Shown here in pieces: positions 34,216 to 43,729 of a stretch of 64,000 nt of DNA. The translations under genes were made by a program, and so were the position numbers. Numbering within the stretch: the first letter of the stretch is position 1; each line of letters begins with the position of its first letter. This DNA comes from Lelliottia wanjuensis (GTDB taxonomy: Bacteria; Pseudomonadota; Gammaproteobacteria; Enterobacterales; Enterobacteriaceae): positions 1-64,000 of the forward strand of contig NZ_JASSOT010000080.1 of the NCBI RefSeq assembly GCF_030238365.1, in the 5' to 3' direction. The notes under the pieces are model-generated. The model searched no databases. It was not told the origin of the DNA and saw nothing but the letters and a program-made list of their open reading frames with translations.

Positions 34216-34620
34216 ATGGCCTTACTGAACATTTTTGATATCGCGGGTTCAGCACTGACCGCGCAGTCCCAGCGTCTGAACGTGGCCGCCAGTAACATGG
34301 CGAACGCCGACAGCGTGACCGGACCCGACGGTCAGCCCTATCGCGCCAAACAGGTCGTGTTTCAGGTCAATGCTGCGCCGGGCGCGGCAACCGGCGGCGT
34401 GAAAGTGGCGGATGTGGTTGAGAGCCAGGCGCCGGACAAACTGGTGTTCGAGCCAGGCAATCCGCTGGCGGACGCCAACGGCTACGTCAAGATGCCCAAC
34501 GTCGACGTGGTCGGCGAAATGGTGAACACCATGTCAGCGTCGCGCAGCTACCAGGCGAACGTTGAGGTGCTCAATACCGTGAAGAGCATGATGCTCAAAA
34601 CGCTTACTCTCGGTCAGTAA
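34216..34620 (+). CDS. flgC: Flagellar proximal rod protein FlgC
   Basis: FlgC is a rod subunit with 134 residues. It shows the N-terminal motif NVAASNMANADSVTG and the C-terminal helix NTMSASRSYQANVEVLNTVKSM of the rod/hook family. It starts 3 bp after flgB. Confidence 0.97.
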   Translation: MALLNIFDIAGSALTAQSQRLNVAASNMANADSVTGPDGQPYRAKQVVFQVNAAPGAATGGVKVADVVESQAPDKLVFEPGNPLADANGYVKMPNVDVVGEMVNTMSASRSYQANVEVLNTVKSMMLKTLTLGQ

Positions 34621-34631
34621 AGGAAACGCCC

Positions 34632-35342
34632 ATGTCCATCACCGTCAATATGAATGACCCGACCACATCTGGTGTCACCGGCGCGAGTAGTTCCGCCGGC
34701 TCCAGCTCGGTAACCGGGAATAACGCTGCCGATTTACAGAGCAGCTTTTTGACGTTACTGGTTGCGCAGTTGAAAAACCAGGATCCGACCAACCCGATGC
34801 AGAACAACGAACTGACCACGCAGCTTGCGCAGATCAGTACCGTGAGCGGCATCGAAAAACTTAACACTACGCTGGGTTCTGTCTCAGGCCAGATCGACAA
34901 CAGCCAGTCTTTGCAGGCTGCGAGCTTGATCGGTCATGGCGTGATGATCCCTGGGACCACCATTCTGGCTGGGACCAGCGGCGCCGAGGGAAGCAGCACC
35001 ACCACAACCACGCCATTTGGCGTTGAGTTGCAACAGCCGGCCGATACTGTCACTGCCACCATCACCAACAAAGACGGTGTGGTTGTACGCACTATCGACA
35101 TTGGTGATCTGAAAGCGGGCGTCCATACCTTTACCTGGGATGGCAGCCTGACTGACGGGACCATGGCACCTAACGGTTCTTACAAAGTGGCGATTTCTGC
35201 CAGCAACGGGTCGACTCAGCTGGTGGCTCAGCCACTGCAGTTCGCTCTGGTGCAGGGTGTGACTCGTGGCTCTGATGGCAACAAACTGGATTTGGGTACT
35301 TCTGGCACCACCACACTCGACGAAGTTCGACAGATTATTTAA
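34632..35342 (+). CDS. flgD: Hook cap / assembly protein FlgD
   Basis: FlgD forms the cap under which FlgE polymerises and is removed when the hook is finished. It has 236 residues. A Ser/Thr-rich N-terminus precedes the conserved FLTLLVAQLKNQDPTNPMQN. A FlgD tudor-like and Ig-like (FLG_D) region follows (HTFTWDGSLTDGTMAPNGSY). Confidence 0.96.
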   Translation: MSITVNMNDPTTSGVTGASSSAGSSSVTGNNAADLQSSFLTLLVAQLKNQDPTNPMQNNELTTQLAQISTVSGIEKLNTTLGSVSGQIDNSQSLQAASLIGHGVMIPGTTILAGTSGAEGSSTTTTTPFGVELQQPADTVTATITNKDGVVVRTIDIGDLKAGVHTFTWDGSLTDGTMAPNGSYKVAISASNGSTQLVAQPLQFALVQGVTRGSDGNKLDLGTSGTTTLDEVRQII

Positions 35343-35367
35343 GACTTAACATTATCAGGAGTAAGTC

Positions 35368-36576
35368 ATGGCCTTTTCTCAAGCGGTCAGCGGCCTGAAT
35401 GCTGCGGCCACCAACCTGGACGTCATTGGCAACAACATTGCCAACTCCGCGACCTATGGTTTTAAATCAGGTTCAGCCTCTTTCGCAGACATGTTTGCCG
35501 GCTCTAAAGTGGGTCTGGGTGTTAAAGTTGCGGGCATCACCCAGGACTTTACCGACGGTACCACCACTAACACTGGCCGCGGGCTGGATGTGGCGATCAG
35601 CCAGAACGGTTTCTTCCGTATGGTCGACCAAAACGGCTCTGTGTTTTACAGCCGTAACGGCCAGTTCAAGCTGGACGAAAACCGTAACCTGGTCAACATG
35701 CAGGGTTTGCAGCTGACCGGTTATCCGGTTGCAGGGACGCCACCAACAGTTCAGACCGGTGCGAACCCGCAGGGGATCTCCATTCCGACTACGCTGATGG
35801 CGGCAAAGTCCACCACCAACGCGTCTCAGCAGATCAACCTGAACTCCACGGATGCCGTGCCGTCCGTGTCCCCGTTTGATGCGACCAACCCGGATTCCTA
35901 CAACAAAAAAGGGACCATCACTGTCTTTGACAGCCAGGGTAATGCGCACAACATGAACCTGTTTTACGTCAAAGACACTGCCGCGAACAGCTGGAAGGTC
36001 TATTCCCAGGATGGCAGCGTAGCAGGTAGCCCTGTCGCAACGGCCACCACGCTGACCTTTGACGCCAACGGTGTTCTGACCGGCGGTGGCAAAGTTAACG
36101 TCACGACGGCGACCATGCCTGGTGCGACACCGGCGACCTTTGCACTGGACTTTGCGAACTCCATGCAGCAGAACACCGGCGCGAACAACATCGTGGCAAC
36201 CAACCAGAACGGCTACAAGCCGGGCGACCTGGTGAGCTATCAGATCAACGATGACGGCACCGTTGTGGGTAACTACTCCAACGAACAGACTCAGGTTCTG
36301 GGCCAGATCGTGCTGGCGAACTTCGCCAACAACGAAGGTCTGAAATCTGAAGGTGACAACGTCTGGTCTTCCACCCAGTCCTCTGGCGTGGCGCTGCTCG
36401 GTACGGCGGGTTCCGGTAACTTCGGTACCCTGACCAACGGCGCGCTGGAAGCCTCCAACGTCGACCTGAGTAAAGAGCTGGTGAACATGATCGTCGCGCA
36501 ACGTAACTACCAGTCGAACGCGCAGACCATCAAAACCCAGGATCAGATCCTCAACACGCTGGTCAACCTGCGTTAA
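35368..36576 (+). CDS. flgE: Flagellar hook protein FlgE
   Basis: FlgE is the hook subunit, with 402 residues (E. coli 402). The N-terminus AFSQAVSGLNAAATNLDVIG and ANSATYGFKSG, and the C-terminal LVNMIVAQRNYQSNAQT helix, form the conserved D0 domain. The middle (D1-D2) is Thr/Asn-rich and more divergent. Confidence 0.97.
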   Translation: MAFSQAVSGLNAAATNLDVIGNNIANSATYGFKSGSASFADMFAGSKVGLGVKVAGITQDFTDGTTTNTGRGLDVAISQNGFFRMVDQNGSVFYSRNGQFKLDENRNLVNMQGLQLTGYPVAGTPPTVQTGANPQGISIPTTLMAAKSTTNASQQINLNSTDAVPSVSPFDATNPDSYNKKGTITVFDSQGNAHNMNLFYVKDTAANSWKVYSQDGSVAGSPVATATTLTFDANGVLTGGGKVNVTTATMPGATPATFALDFANSMQQNTGANNIVATNQNGYKPGDLVSYQINDDGTVVGNYSNEQTQVLGQIVLANFANNEGLKSEGDNVWSSTQSSGVALLGTAGSGNFGTLTNGALEASNVDLSKELVNMIVAQRNYQSNAQTIKTQDQILNTLVNLR

Positions 36577-36596
36577 TCGTCTAACGGGATGATGTC

Positions 36597-37352
36597 ATGG
36601 ATCACGCAATATATACGGCGATGGGCGCTGCCAGCCAGACGTTAAATCAGCAGGCAGTGACGGCCAGTAACCTGGCAAACTCCTCGACGTCGGGCTTTCG
36701 TGCGCAGCTCAATGCACTGCGCGCAGTGCCGGTCCAGGGGCTGACATTGCCGACGCGTACGCTGGTTATCGCCTCTACGCCAGGTGCCAATATGACCCCT
36801 GGTCAGCTGGATTACACCTCTCGCCCGCTGGACGTTGCGATGCAACAGGACGGCTGGCTGGCGGTACAGGCGGCTGATGGCACTGAAGGCTATACCCGCA
36901 ACGGTAACATTCAGGTTGATGCGGCGGGTCAGTTGACGATCCAGGGACGTCCGGTGATGGGCGAAGCGGGTCCGCTGACGGTTCCGGAAGGATCGCAGCT
37001 GACGATTGCGGCGGACGGGACAGTATCGGCCCTGAACCCTGGCGATCCGGCGAACACGGTGGCCCCGGTGGGGAAACTGAAGCTGGTGAAAGCCGAGGAT
37101 AAGGAAGTGGTGCGCAGCGATGACGGCTTATTCCGTCCATCCGCACAGGCACAAACCACGCGTGGCCCAACCTTCCAGGCGGATCCGAGCATTCGCGTGA
37201 TGTCCGGCGTACTGGAAGGCAGTAACGTCAAACCGGTTGAAGCCATGACCGATATGATCGCCAACGCCCGCCGTTTCGAAATGCAAATGAAGGTTATCAC
37301 CAGCGTCGATGAAAACGAAGGCCGTGCTAACCAACTGCTGTCTATGAGTTAA
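36597..37352 (+). CDS. flgF: Flagellar proximal rod protein FlgF
   Basis: FlgF is a rod subunit of 251 residues with the family motifs VTASNLANSSTSGFRAQ near the N-terminus and VEAMTDMIANARRFEMQMK near the C-terminus. It starts 20 bp after flgE. Confidence 0.97.
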   Translation: MDHAIYTAMGAASQTLNQQAVTASNLANSSTSGFRAQLNALRAVPVQGLTLPTRTLVIASTPGANMTPGQLDYTSRPLDVAMQQDGWLAVQAADGTEGYTRNGNIQVDAAGQLTIQGRPVMGEAGPLTVPEGSQLTIAADGTVSALNPGDPANTVAPVGKLKLVKAEDKEVVRSDDGLFRPSAQAQTTRGPTFQADPSIRVMSGVLEGSNVKPVEAMTDMIANARRFEMQMKVITSVDENEGRANQLLSMS

Positions 37353-37363
37353 CAGGATTTCTT

Positions 37364-38146
37364 ATGATCAGCTCTTTATGGATCGCGAAAACGGGTCTCG
37401 ACGCGCAGCAAACCAACATGGATGTGATCGCCAACAACCTGGCGAACGTGAGCACCAATGGTTTCAAGCGTCAGCGTGCCGTCTTCGAAGATTTGCTTTA
37501 TCAAACCATTCGTCAGCCGGGCGCACAGTCGTCCGAGCAGACCACGCTGCCGTCAGGGCTGCAGATTGGTACGGGTGTGCGTCCGGTTGCGACCGAACGT
37601 CTGCACAGCCAGGGTAACCTGTCCCAGACCAACAACAGCAAAGACGTGGCGATCAAAGGCCAGGGTTTCTTCCAGGTGCAGCTGCCTGACGGAACCTCAG
37701 CCTATACCCGCGACGGCTCTTTCCAGGTCGATCAGAATGGTCAGCTGGTGACCTCCAGCGGTTATCAGATCCAGCCTGCGATCACCATTCCGGCGAACAC
37801 CCTGAGCATTACTATCGGGCGTGATGGCATCGTGAGCGCGACTCAGCAGGGGCAGGCCGCGCCTGTTCAGGTGGGTCAGCTGAACCTGACAACCTTCATG
37901 AACGATACCGGTCTGGAAAGTATTGGTGAGAACCTCTACACCGAAACCCAGTCCTCCGGTACCCCGAATGAAAGTACGCCGGGTCTGAATGGCGCAGGTC
38001 TGCTGTATCAGGGTTATGTCGAAACCTCTAACGTCAACGTGGCGGAAGAGCTGGTAAACATGATCCAGGTGCAGCGCGCGTATGAAATTAACAGCAAAGC
38101 AGTGTCGACGACCGACCAGATGCTGCAAAAACTGACGCAACTTTAA
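37364..38146 (+). CDS. flgG: Flagellar distal rod protein FlgG
   Basis: FlgG forms the distal rod through the P and L rings. It has 260 residues, with IANNLANVSTNGFKRQRA near the start and VAEELVNMIQVQRAYEINSK near the end. It starts 11 bp after flgF. Confidence 0.98.
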   Translation: MISSLWIAKTGLDAQQTNMDVIANNLANVSTNGFKRQRAVFEDLLYQTIRQPGAQSSEQTTLPSGLQIGTGVRPVATERLHSQGNLSQTNNSKDVAIKGQGFFQVQLPDGTSAYTRDGSFQVDQNGQLVTSSGYQIQPAITIPANTLSITIGRDGIVSATQQGQAAPVQVGQLNLTTFMNDTGLESIGENLYTETQSSGTPNESTPGLNGAGLLYQGYVETSNVNVAEELVNMIQVQRAYEINSKAVSTTDQMLQKLTQL

Positions 38147-38203
38147 GGTGTAGTCCGGTGCGGTTTCCGCCGTACCGGCTCCCTGTTTTCGAAGATGAAG
38201 GCA

Positions 38204-38902
38204 ATGCAAAAAAACGCGGTTTTTCGTTATCCAATACTGACTGTCCTGGCCGTTACCCTCAGCGGGTGTGCCTTGATCCCGTCAAAACCTCTGGTAGAGG
38301 GTGCGACTACCGCCCAACCCGTTCCCGGCCCGACGCCGGTGGTAAACGGCTCCATTTTCCAGTCAGCGCAGCCGATTAACTACGGTTATCAGCCGCTGTT
38401 TGAAGACCGTCGTCCGCGTAACGTGGGCGATACCCTGACCATTGCGCTGCAGGAAAACGTCAGCGCGAGCAAAAGCTCCTCGGCGAACGCCAGCCGCGAC
38501 GGCAAAACCGACTTCGGTTTTGATACCGTTCCGCGCTATCTGCAGGGCCTGTTTGGCAATGCGCGTGCCGATGTGAACGCTTCTGGCGGCAACAGCTTTA
38601 ACGGCAAAGGCGGCGCGAACGCCAGCAACACCTTCAGCGGTACGCTCACGGTGACCGTCGACCAGGTTCTGGTGAACGGCAATTTACACGTGGTGGGTGA
38701 AAAACAGATCGCCATTAACCAGGGCACTGAATTCATTCGCTTCTCCGGTGTGGTTAACCCTCGCACCATCAGTGGCACCAACACCGTACCGTCCACCCAG
38801 GTGGCGGATGCGCGCATTGAGTACGTCGGTAACGGCTACATCAATGAAGCGCAGAATATGGGCTGGCTGCAACGCTTCTTCCTTAATTTATCGCCGATGT
38901 AA
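38204..38902 (+). CDS. flgH: Flagellar L-ring lipoprotein FlgH
   Basis: FlgH forms the outer-membrane L ring. From the ATG at 38204, five bases after AAGG, it has 232 residues as in E. coli (MQKNAVFRYPIL). The lipobox is TLSGC, with Cys22. The ATG at 38195 would add three residues. Confidence 0.96.
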   Translation: MQKNAVFRYPILTVLAVTLSGCALIPSKPLVEGATTAQPVPGPTPVVNGSIFQSAQPINYGYQPLFEDRRPRNVGDTLTIALQENVSASKSSSANASRDGKTDFGFDTVPRYLQGLFGNARADVNASGGNSFNGKGGANASNTFSGTLTVTVDQVLVNGNLHVVGEKQIAINQGTEFIRFSGVVNPRTISGTNTVPSTQVADARIEYVGNGYINEAQNMGWLQRFFLNLSPM

Positions 38903-38914
38903 GCGAGGTGACCC

Positions 38915-40012
38915 ATGTTTAAATCCCTCTTCGCCATGCTGTTGATCCTGGTCGCGACCTGCGCCCAGGCCGACCGCATTCGCGATCTCACCAGTGTACA
39001 GGGCGTACGTGAAAACTCACTGATTGGCTATGGCCTCGTGGTCGGCCTGGACGGAACGGGCGACCAGACCACCCAGACGCCGTTCACCACTCAGAGTTTG
39101 AACAACATGTTGTCCCAGCTCGGGATCACCGTCCCGCAGGGCACCAACATGCAGCTGAAAAACGTGGCGGCGGTCATGATTACCGCATCCTACCCGGCGT
39201 TTGCGCGCCAGGGGCAGACCATCGACGTGGTTGTCTCCTCGATGGGTAACGCCAAAAGCCTGCGCGGCGGTACGCTGCTGATGACCCCGCTGAAAGGCGT
39301 GGACAGTCAGGTGTATGCCCTGGCGCAAGGTAACATTCTGGTCGGCGGTGCGGGTGCATCGGCGGGCGGCAGCAGCGTGCAGGTGAACCAGCTCAACGGC
39401 GGACGTATCACCAACGGTGCGATCATCGAACGTGAACTGCCGACGCAGTTTGGCGCCGGGAACACCATCAACCTGCAGCTGAACAACGAAGACTTCACCA
39501 TGGCGCAGCAGATCGCTGACACCATCAACCGCAGCCGCGGTTTTGGCAGCGCCACAGCGCTGGATGCCCGTACCGTGCAGATCCGCACCTCAAGCGGCAG
39601 CAGCAATCAGGTACGTATGCTGGCGGATATCCAGAATATGGAAGTTAACGTGCCGGTCCAGGACGCGAAAGTGATCATCAACTCGCGTACCGGATCCGTG
39701 GTCATGAACCGCGAAGTGACGCTGGACAGCTGCGCCGTTGCACAGGGTAACCTCTCAATCAGCGTCAACCGCTCGGCCAACGTCAGCCAGCCGGATACGC
39801 CATTTGGCGGCGGTCAGACGGTCGTGACACCGCAAACGCAGATCGATCTTCGCCAGAGCGGCGGCTCGCTGCAAAGCGTGCGTTCCAGCGCCAACCTGAA
39901 CAACGTGGTCCGGGCGCTGAATGCGCTGGGTGCGACACCGATGGATCTGATGTCGATTCTGCAATCGATGCAAAGTGCAGGATGCCTGCGCGCGAAACTG
40001 GAAATCATCTAA
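38915..40012 (+). CDS. flgI: Flagellar P-ring protein FlgI
   Basis: FlgI forms the P ring in the peptidoglycan layer with help from FlgA. It has 365 residues, with a signal peptide ending at AQA (residue 19) and the mature start DRIRDLTSVQGVRENSLIGY. Its stop codon overlaps the flgJ start (TAATG). Confidence 0.97.
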   Translation: MFKSLFAMLLILVATCAQADRIRDLTSVQGVRENSLIGYGLVVGLDGTGDQTTQTPFTTQSLNNMLSQLGITVPQGTNMQLKNVAAVMITASYPAFARQGQTIDVVVSSMGNAKSLRGGTLLMTPLKGVDSQVYALAQGNILVGGAGASAGGSSVQVNQLNGGRITNGAIIERELPTQFGAGNTINLQLNNEDFTMAQQIADTINRSRGFGSATALDARTVQIRTSSGSSNQVRMLADIQNMEVNVPVQDAKVIINSRTGSVVMNREVTLDSCAVAQGNLSISVNRSANVSQPDTPFGGGQTVVTPQTQIDLRQSGGSLQSVRSSANLNNVVRALNALGATPMDLMSILQSMQSAGCLRAKLEII

Positions 40013-40965
40013 TGCTGGGTGATAGCAAGCTGTTGACTAGTGCGGCCTGGGATGCCCAGTCGCTCAACGACCTGAAAGCCAAAGCAGGCACTGACCCGGC
40101 GGCCAACCTCCGCCCGGTCGCCCGCCAGGCGGAAGGGATGTTTGTACAGATGATGCTGAAAAGCATGCGTGATGCGCTGCCGAAAGACGGAATGTTCAGC
40201 AGCGATTCGACGCGGCTCTACACCAGCATGTATGACCAACAGATTGCCCAGCAGATGACCGCCGGGAAAGGGCTGGGCTTCGCCGATATGATCGTCAAAC
40301 AGATGGAGCAGGCGCAGGGGATCCAGACTGAAACCCTGTCCCGGCAAGTGCCAATGAAGTTTGACCCTGAAACGGTGACCAGCTATCAGAACCAGGCCGT
40401 GACGCAGATGGTACGCAAAGCGATGCCGAAACCGTCCGGGCCGAGCGATGAACCGCTGTCTGGCGACAGCAAAGACTTCCTCGCACAACTTTCGCTCCCG
40501 GCACGTCTGGCGAGTGAGCAGAGCGGGGTGCCTCATCACCTGATTCTGGCGCAGGCCGCGCTGGAATCCGGCTGGGGGCAACGCCAGATTCGCCGTGAGA
40601 ACGGCGAGCCGAGCTTTAACATCTTCGGCGTGAAAGCGACGCCGGGATGGAAGGGGCCGACCACAGAGATCACCACCACGGAATATGAAAACGGCGCGGC
40701 GGTGAAAACCAAAGCCAAATTCCGTGTTTACAGTTCATACCTCGAAGCCTTGTCAGATTATGTTGGGCTGTTGAGCCGCAATCCGCGCTATGCCGCGGTG
40801 ACGCAGGCCGCAACGCCGGAGCAGGGCGCACAGGCGTTACAAAACGCCGGATACGCGACCGATCCGCAGTATGCCCGCAAGCTGACAGGGATGATTCAAC
40901 AGCTTAAAGCGATGGGCGAGAAAGTGAGCAAGGCTTATAGCACCGATATCGAAAATCTGTTCTAA
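40012..40965 (+). CDS. flgJ: Rod cap and muramidase/glucosaminidase FlgJ
   Basis: FlgJ caps the growing rod and cuts peptidoglycan to let it through. It has 317 residues (E. coli 313). The N-terminal rod-scaffold domain covers about 1-110 (MFVQMMLKSMRDALPKDGMF). After a variable linker comes the glucosaminidase domain (about 155-317) with the catalytic Glu in AALESGWGQRQ. The ATG at 40012 overlaps the flgI stop. Confidence 0.96.
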   Translation: MLGDSKLLTSAAWDAQSLNDLKAKAGTDPAANLRPVARQAEGMFVQMMLKSMRDALPKDGMFSSDSTRLYTSMYDQQIAQQMTAGKGLGFADMIVKQMEQAQGIQTETLSRQVPMKFDPETVTSYQNQAVTQMVRKAMPKPSGPSDEPLSGDSKDFLAQLSLPARLASEQSGVPHHLILAQAALESGWGQRQIRRENGEPSFNIFGVKATPGWKGPTTEITTTEYENGAAVKTKAKFRVYSSYLEALSDYVGLLSRNPRYAAVTQAATPEQGAQALQNAGYATDPQYARKLTGMIQQLKAMGEKVSKAYSTDIENLF

Positions 40966-40969
40966 GGGC

Positions 40970-40996
40970 TCAAGTTTGAGCGCGCGGTGTCGATAA
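40970..40996 (+). promoter_or_regulatory. Sigma-28 (FliA) promoter of flgKL
   Basis: TCAAGTTT, an 11-bp spacer and GTCGATAA match the FliA consensus with one change in each box. It lies between flgJ and flgK, 42 bp before the flgK start codon. Confidence 0.85.
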
Positions 40997-41038
40997 TCCT
41001 TATCAGGACTCGTGTCTGAAAGTTTACAAGGAACCTCA

Positions 41039-42682
41039 ATGTCCAGTTTGATTAACAGCGCCATGAGTGGCCTCAGTGCGGCACAGTCGGCACTGAATAC
41101 CGTCAGTAACAACATTTCCAGCTATAACGTGGCCGGGTATACCCGCCAGACCACGGTGCTGGGTGCAGCGAACAGTACCCTGACCGGCGGCGGCTGGGTT
41201 GGCAATGGCGTTTATGTTTCCGGCGTGCAGCGCGAATACGATTCATTCATCACCAACCAGCTGCGTGCGGCCCAGACCCAGAGCAGCGGTCTGACCACGC
41301 GTTATCAGCAGATGTCGAAAATTGACGACGTGCTGTCTGATACCACTAACTCCCTTTCAGCCACGCTGCAGGATTTCTTTACCAGCATGCAAACGCTGGT
41401 GAGCAACGCGGAAGATCCGGCGGCGCGCCAGACCGTGCTCGGGAAAGCCGATGGCCTGGTGAACCAGTTCAAAACCACTGACCAGTATCTTCGCGATCAG
41501 GACCGCCAGGTAAATACCGCGGTGGCGACCAGCGTTGATCAGATCAATACCTATGCGAAGCAGATTGCGAATCTGAACGATCAGATCTCCCGTCTGACCG
41601 GCGTCGGTGCAGGCGCTTCGCCAAACAACCTGCTCGATCAGCGCGATCAACTGGTGAGCGAACTGAACCAGATCGTCGGTGTGGAAGTCGCGGTTCAGGA
41701 CGGCGGCACCTACAACGTCTCCTTCGGTAACGGTTACAACCTGGTGCAGGGCAGCAAAGCCAATCAGCTCGCGGCCGTGCCATCGAACGCGGATCCTGCG
41801 CGTACCACCGTGGCGTTTGTCGATCCCATTGCGGGCAATATCCAAATTCCTGATAAAGAGCTGACTACCGGTTCATTGGGCGGTCTGATTTCATTCCGTA
41901 ACGACGATCTGGATAAAGCGCGTAACTCCCTGAACCAACTGGCACTCGCGTTTGCGGATTCAATGAACCAGCAGCACGAAAAAGGTTTCGACGCCAACGG
42001 CGATGCTGGCGGCGCATTGTTCAGCATCGGCTCTCCTGCTGTCACCGGCAACGCGAAAAACAGTATGCCGGGCGCGAGTATGACCGCGACGGTTACCGAC
42101 AGCACTAAGGTGCAGGCGACTGACTATAAGGTCGAATATAACGGCTCCAACTGGACCGTGACGCGCAGCTCTGACAAAACCTCGTTTACCGCGACGCCAG
42201 ATGGCAGCGGCAACATGACCTTCGACGGTTTAACCGTCAATGTCAGCGGCGCGGCGGCCAACAAAGACAGCTTCACGGTGAAACCGGTCGTCGATGCGAT
42301 CGTGAACATGGATCTGCTCATCAGCGACGAATCCAAACTGGCGATGGCCGGTTCGGCGACGGGCGGTGAGAGTGATAACGTGAACGGTAAAGCGCTGGTG
42401 GCGTTGCAGAATGCCAAAGCCGTCGGCGGAAATAAAACCTTTAACGACTCCTACGCAGCGCTGGTCAGTACCGTCGGCAGCACCACGGATTCACTGAAAA
42501 TCAGCGCGGCGACCAAGAGCAACGTGGTCACCCAGTTAAGCAATCAGCAGCAGTCTATCTCCGGGGTTAACCTCGACGAAGAGTATGGCAACCTGCAGCG
42601 TTTCCAGCAGTATTACCTCGCGAATGCGCAGGTTCTGCAAACTGCCAGTACGCTCTTCGATGCGTTAATTAATATTCGCTAA
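41039..42682 (+). CDS. flgK: Hook-filament junction protein FlgK (HAP1)
   Basis: FlgK links the hook to the first junction ring and is exported with the FlgN chaperone. From the ATG at 41039, after AAGGAA, it has 547 residues as in E. coli. The N-terminal SSLINSAMSGLSAAQSALN and C-terminal YLANAQVLQTASTLFDALIN helices form the D0 coiled coil. Confidence 0.97.
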   Translation: MSSLINSAMSGLSAAQSALNTVSNNISSYNVAGYTRQTTVLGAANSTLTGGGWVGNGVYVSGVQREYDSFITNQLRAAQTQSSGLTTRYQQMSKIDDVLSDTTNSLSATLQDFFTSMQTLVSNAEDPAARQTVLGKADGLVNQFKTTDQYLRDQDRQVNTAVATSVDQINTYAKQIANLNDQISRLTGVGAGASPNNLLDQRDQLVSELNQIVGVEVAVQDGGTYNVSFGNGYNLVQGSKANQLAAVPSNADPARTTVAFVDPIAGNIQIPDKELTTGSLGGLISFRNDDLDKARNSLNQLALAFADSMNQQHEKGFDANGDAGGALFSIGSPAVTGNAKNSMPGASMTATVTDSTKVQATDYKVEYNGSNWTVTRSSDKTSFTATPDGSGNMTFDGLTVNVSGAAANKDSFTVKPVVDAIVNMDLLISDESKLAMAGSATGGESDNVNGKALVALQNAKAVGGNKTFNDSYAALVSTVGSTTDSLKISAATKSNVVTQLSNQQQSISGVNLDEEYGNLQRFQQYYLANAQVLQTASTLFDALINIR

Positions 42683-42696
42683 GGCCGAGGTCAACA

Positions 42697-43650
42697 ATGC
42701 GTATTAGCACCCAAATGATGTACCAGCAGAATATGCGCGGGATCACGGACTCCCAAAGCAAATGGCTGGGATATGGCGAACAGATGTCGACGGGCAAGCG
42801 TGTGAACCGCCCGTCAGATGACCCGATTGCGGCTTCACAGGCGGTTGTCCTGTCGCAGGCCCAGGCTCAGAACAGCCAGTTTGCGCTGGCACGTACCTTC
42901 GCCTCGCAGAAAGTCTCGCTGGAAGATAACGTTTTAAGCCAGGTGAATACGGCTATCACCAGCGCGCAAGAAAAACTGGTGTATGCCGGGAACGGCACGC
43001 TGAGCGACGATGACCGTCTCTCCCTGTCGACGGATTTACAGGGGATTCGCGATCAGCTGATGAACCTGGCCAACTCCACCGACGGTAATGGACGCTATAT
43101 TTTCGCGGGCTACAAAACCGAGTCTGCGCCGTTTGATTCGGCGACCGGGGCGTATTCCGGCGGCACTGAAGCTATCTCTCAGCAGGTGGATTCCGCCCGA
43201 AACATGTCCGTCAGCCACACGGGGCAGCAGGTATTTGAAAGTATCACCAGCAACGCGCAAGAGATCCCAGGCGGCGGTTATGGTGACACCAATATGTTCA
43301 AAATTCTGGATAACGCCATCGCGGCACTGAAAGTGCCTGTCGCCAATGATCCTGCGGCGGCCGAAACTCAGGGGGCCATCGTCGCGGCTTCCGCGGTAGG
43401 TATCAAGAATACGCAGAACAACGTCCTGACCGTATTAGCTGATGTTGGTACCAAAATGAATGAACTGGATAAGCTGGATGCGCTGGGCGCCGATCGCGCC
43501 CTCGGTCAGACGAAGCAGATGAGTGACCTGGTCGATGTGGACTGGAACTCAGCGATTTCGTCTTACACCATGCAGCAGGCGGCGCTTCAGGCCTCGTACA
43601 AAGCGTTCAGTGATATGCAGGGCATGTCGCTGTTCCAGCTGAATAAATAA
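42697..43650 (+). CDS. flgL: Hook-filament junction protein FlgL (HAP3)
   Basis: FlgL is the second junction protein, joining FlgK to flagellin. It has 317 residues. The flagellin-like N-terminus MRISTQMMYQQNMRGI, GKRVNRPSDDPIAASQ and the C-terminal ISSYTMQQAALQASYKAFSD are present. It starts 14 bp after flgK. Confidence 0.97.
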   Translation: MRISTQMMYQQNMRGITDSQSKWLGYGEQMSTGKRVNRPSDDPIAASQAVVLSQAQAQNSQFALARTFASQKVSLEDNVLSQVNTAITSAQEKLVYAGNGTLSDDDRLSLSTDLQGIRDQLMNLANSTDGNGRYIFAGYKTESAPFDSATGAYSGGTEAISQQVDSARNMSVSHTGQQVFESITSNAQEIPGGGYGDTNMFKILDNAIAALKVPVANDPAAAETQGAIVAASAVGIKNTQNNVLTVLADVGTKMNELDKLDALGADRALGQTKQMSDLVDVDWNSAISSYTMQQAALQASYKAFSDMQGMSLFQLNK

Positions 43651-43664
43651 TCTTTTAGCCTCTT

Positions 43665-43729
43665 AGAACCTATCTTGAAACTGGATAGGTTCTGTCTGCC
43701 CAACCCTATTTCAGGTTGGGCTTTTTTTT
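43665..43729 (+). terminator. Double hairpin terminator after flgL
   Basis: A 10-bp stem AGAACCTATC/GATAGGTTCT (43665-43674 with 43684-43693) is followed by a second stem GCCCAACC/GGTTGGGC (43698-43705 with 43714-43721) and a T run. The second is the clear terminator. Confidence 0.85.
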
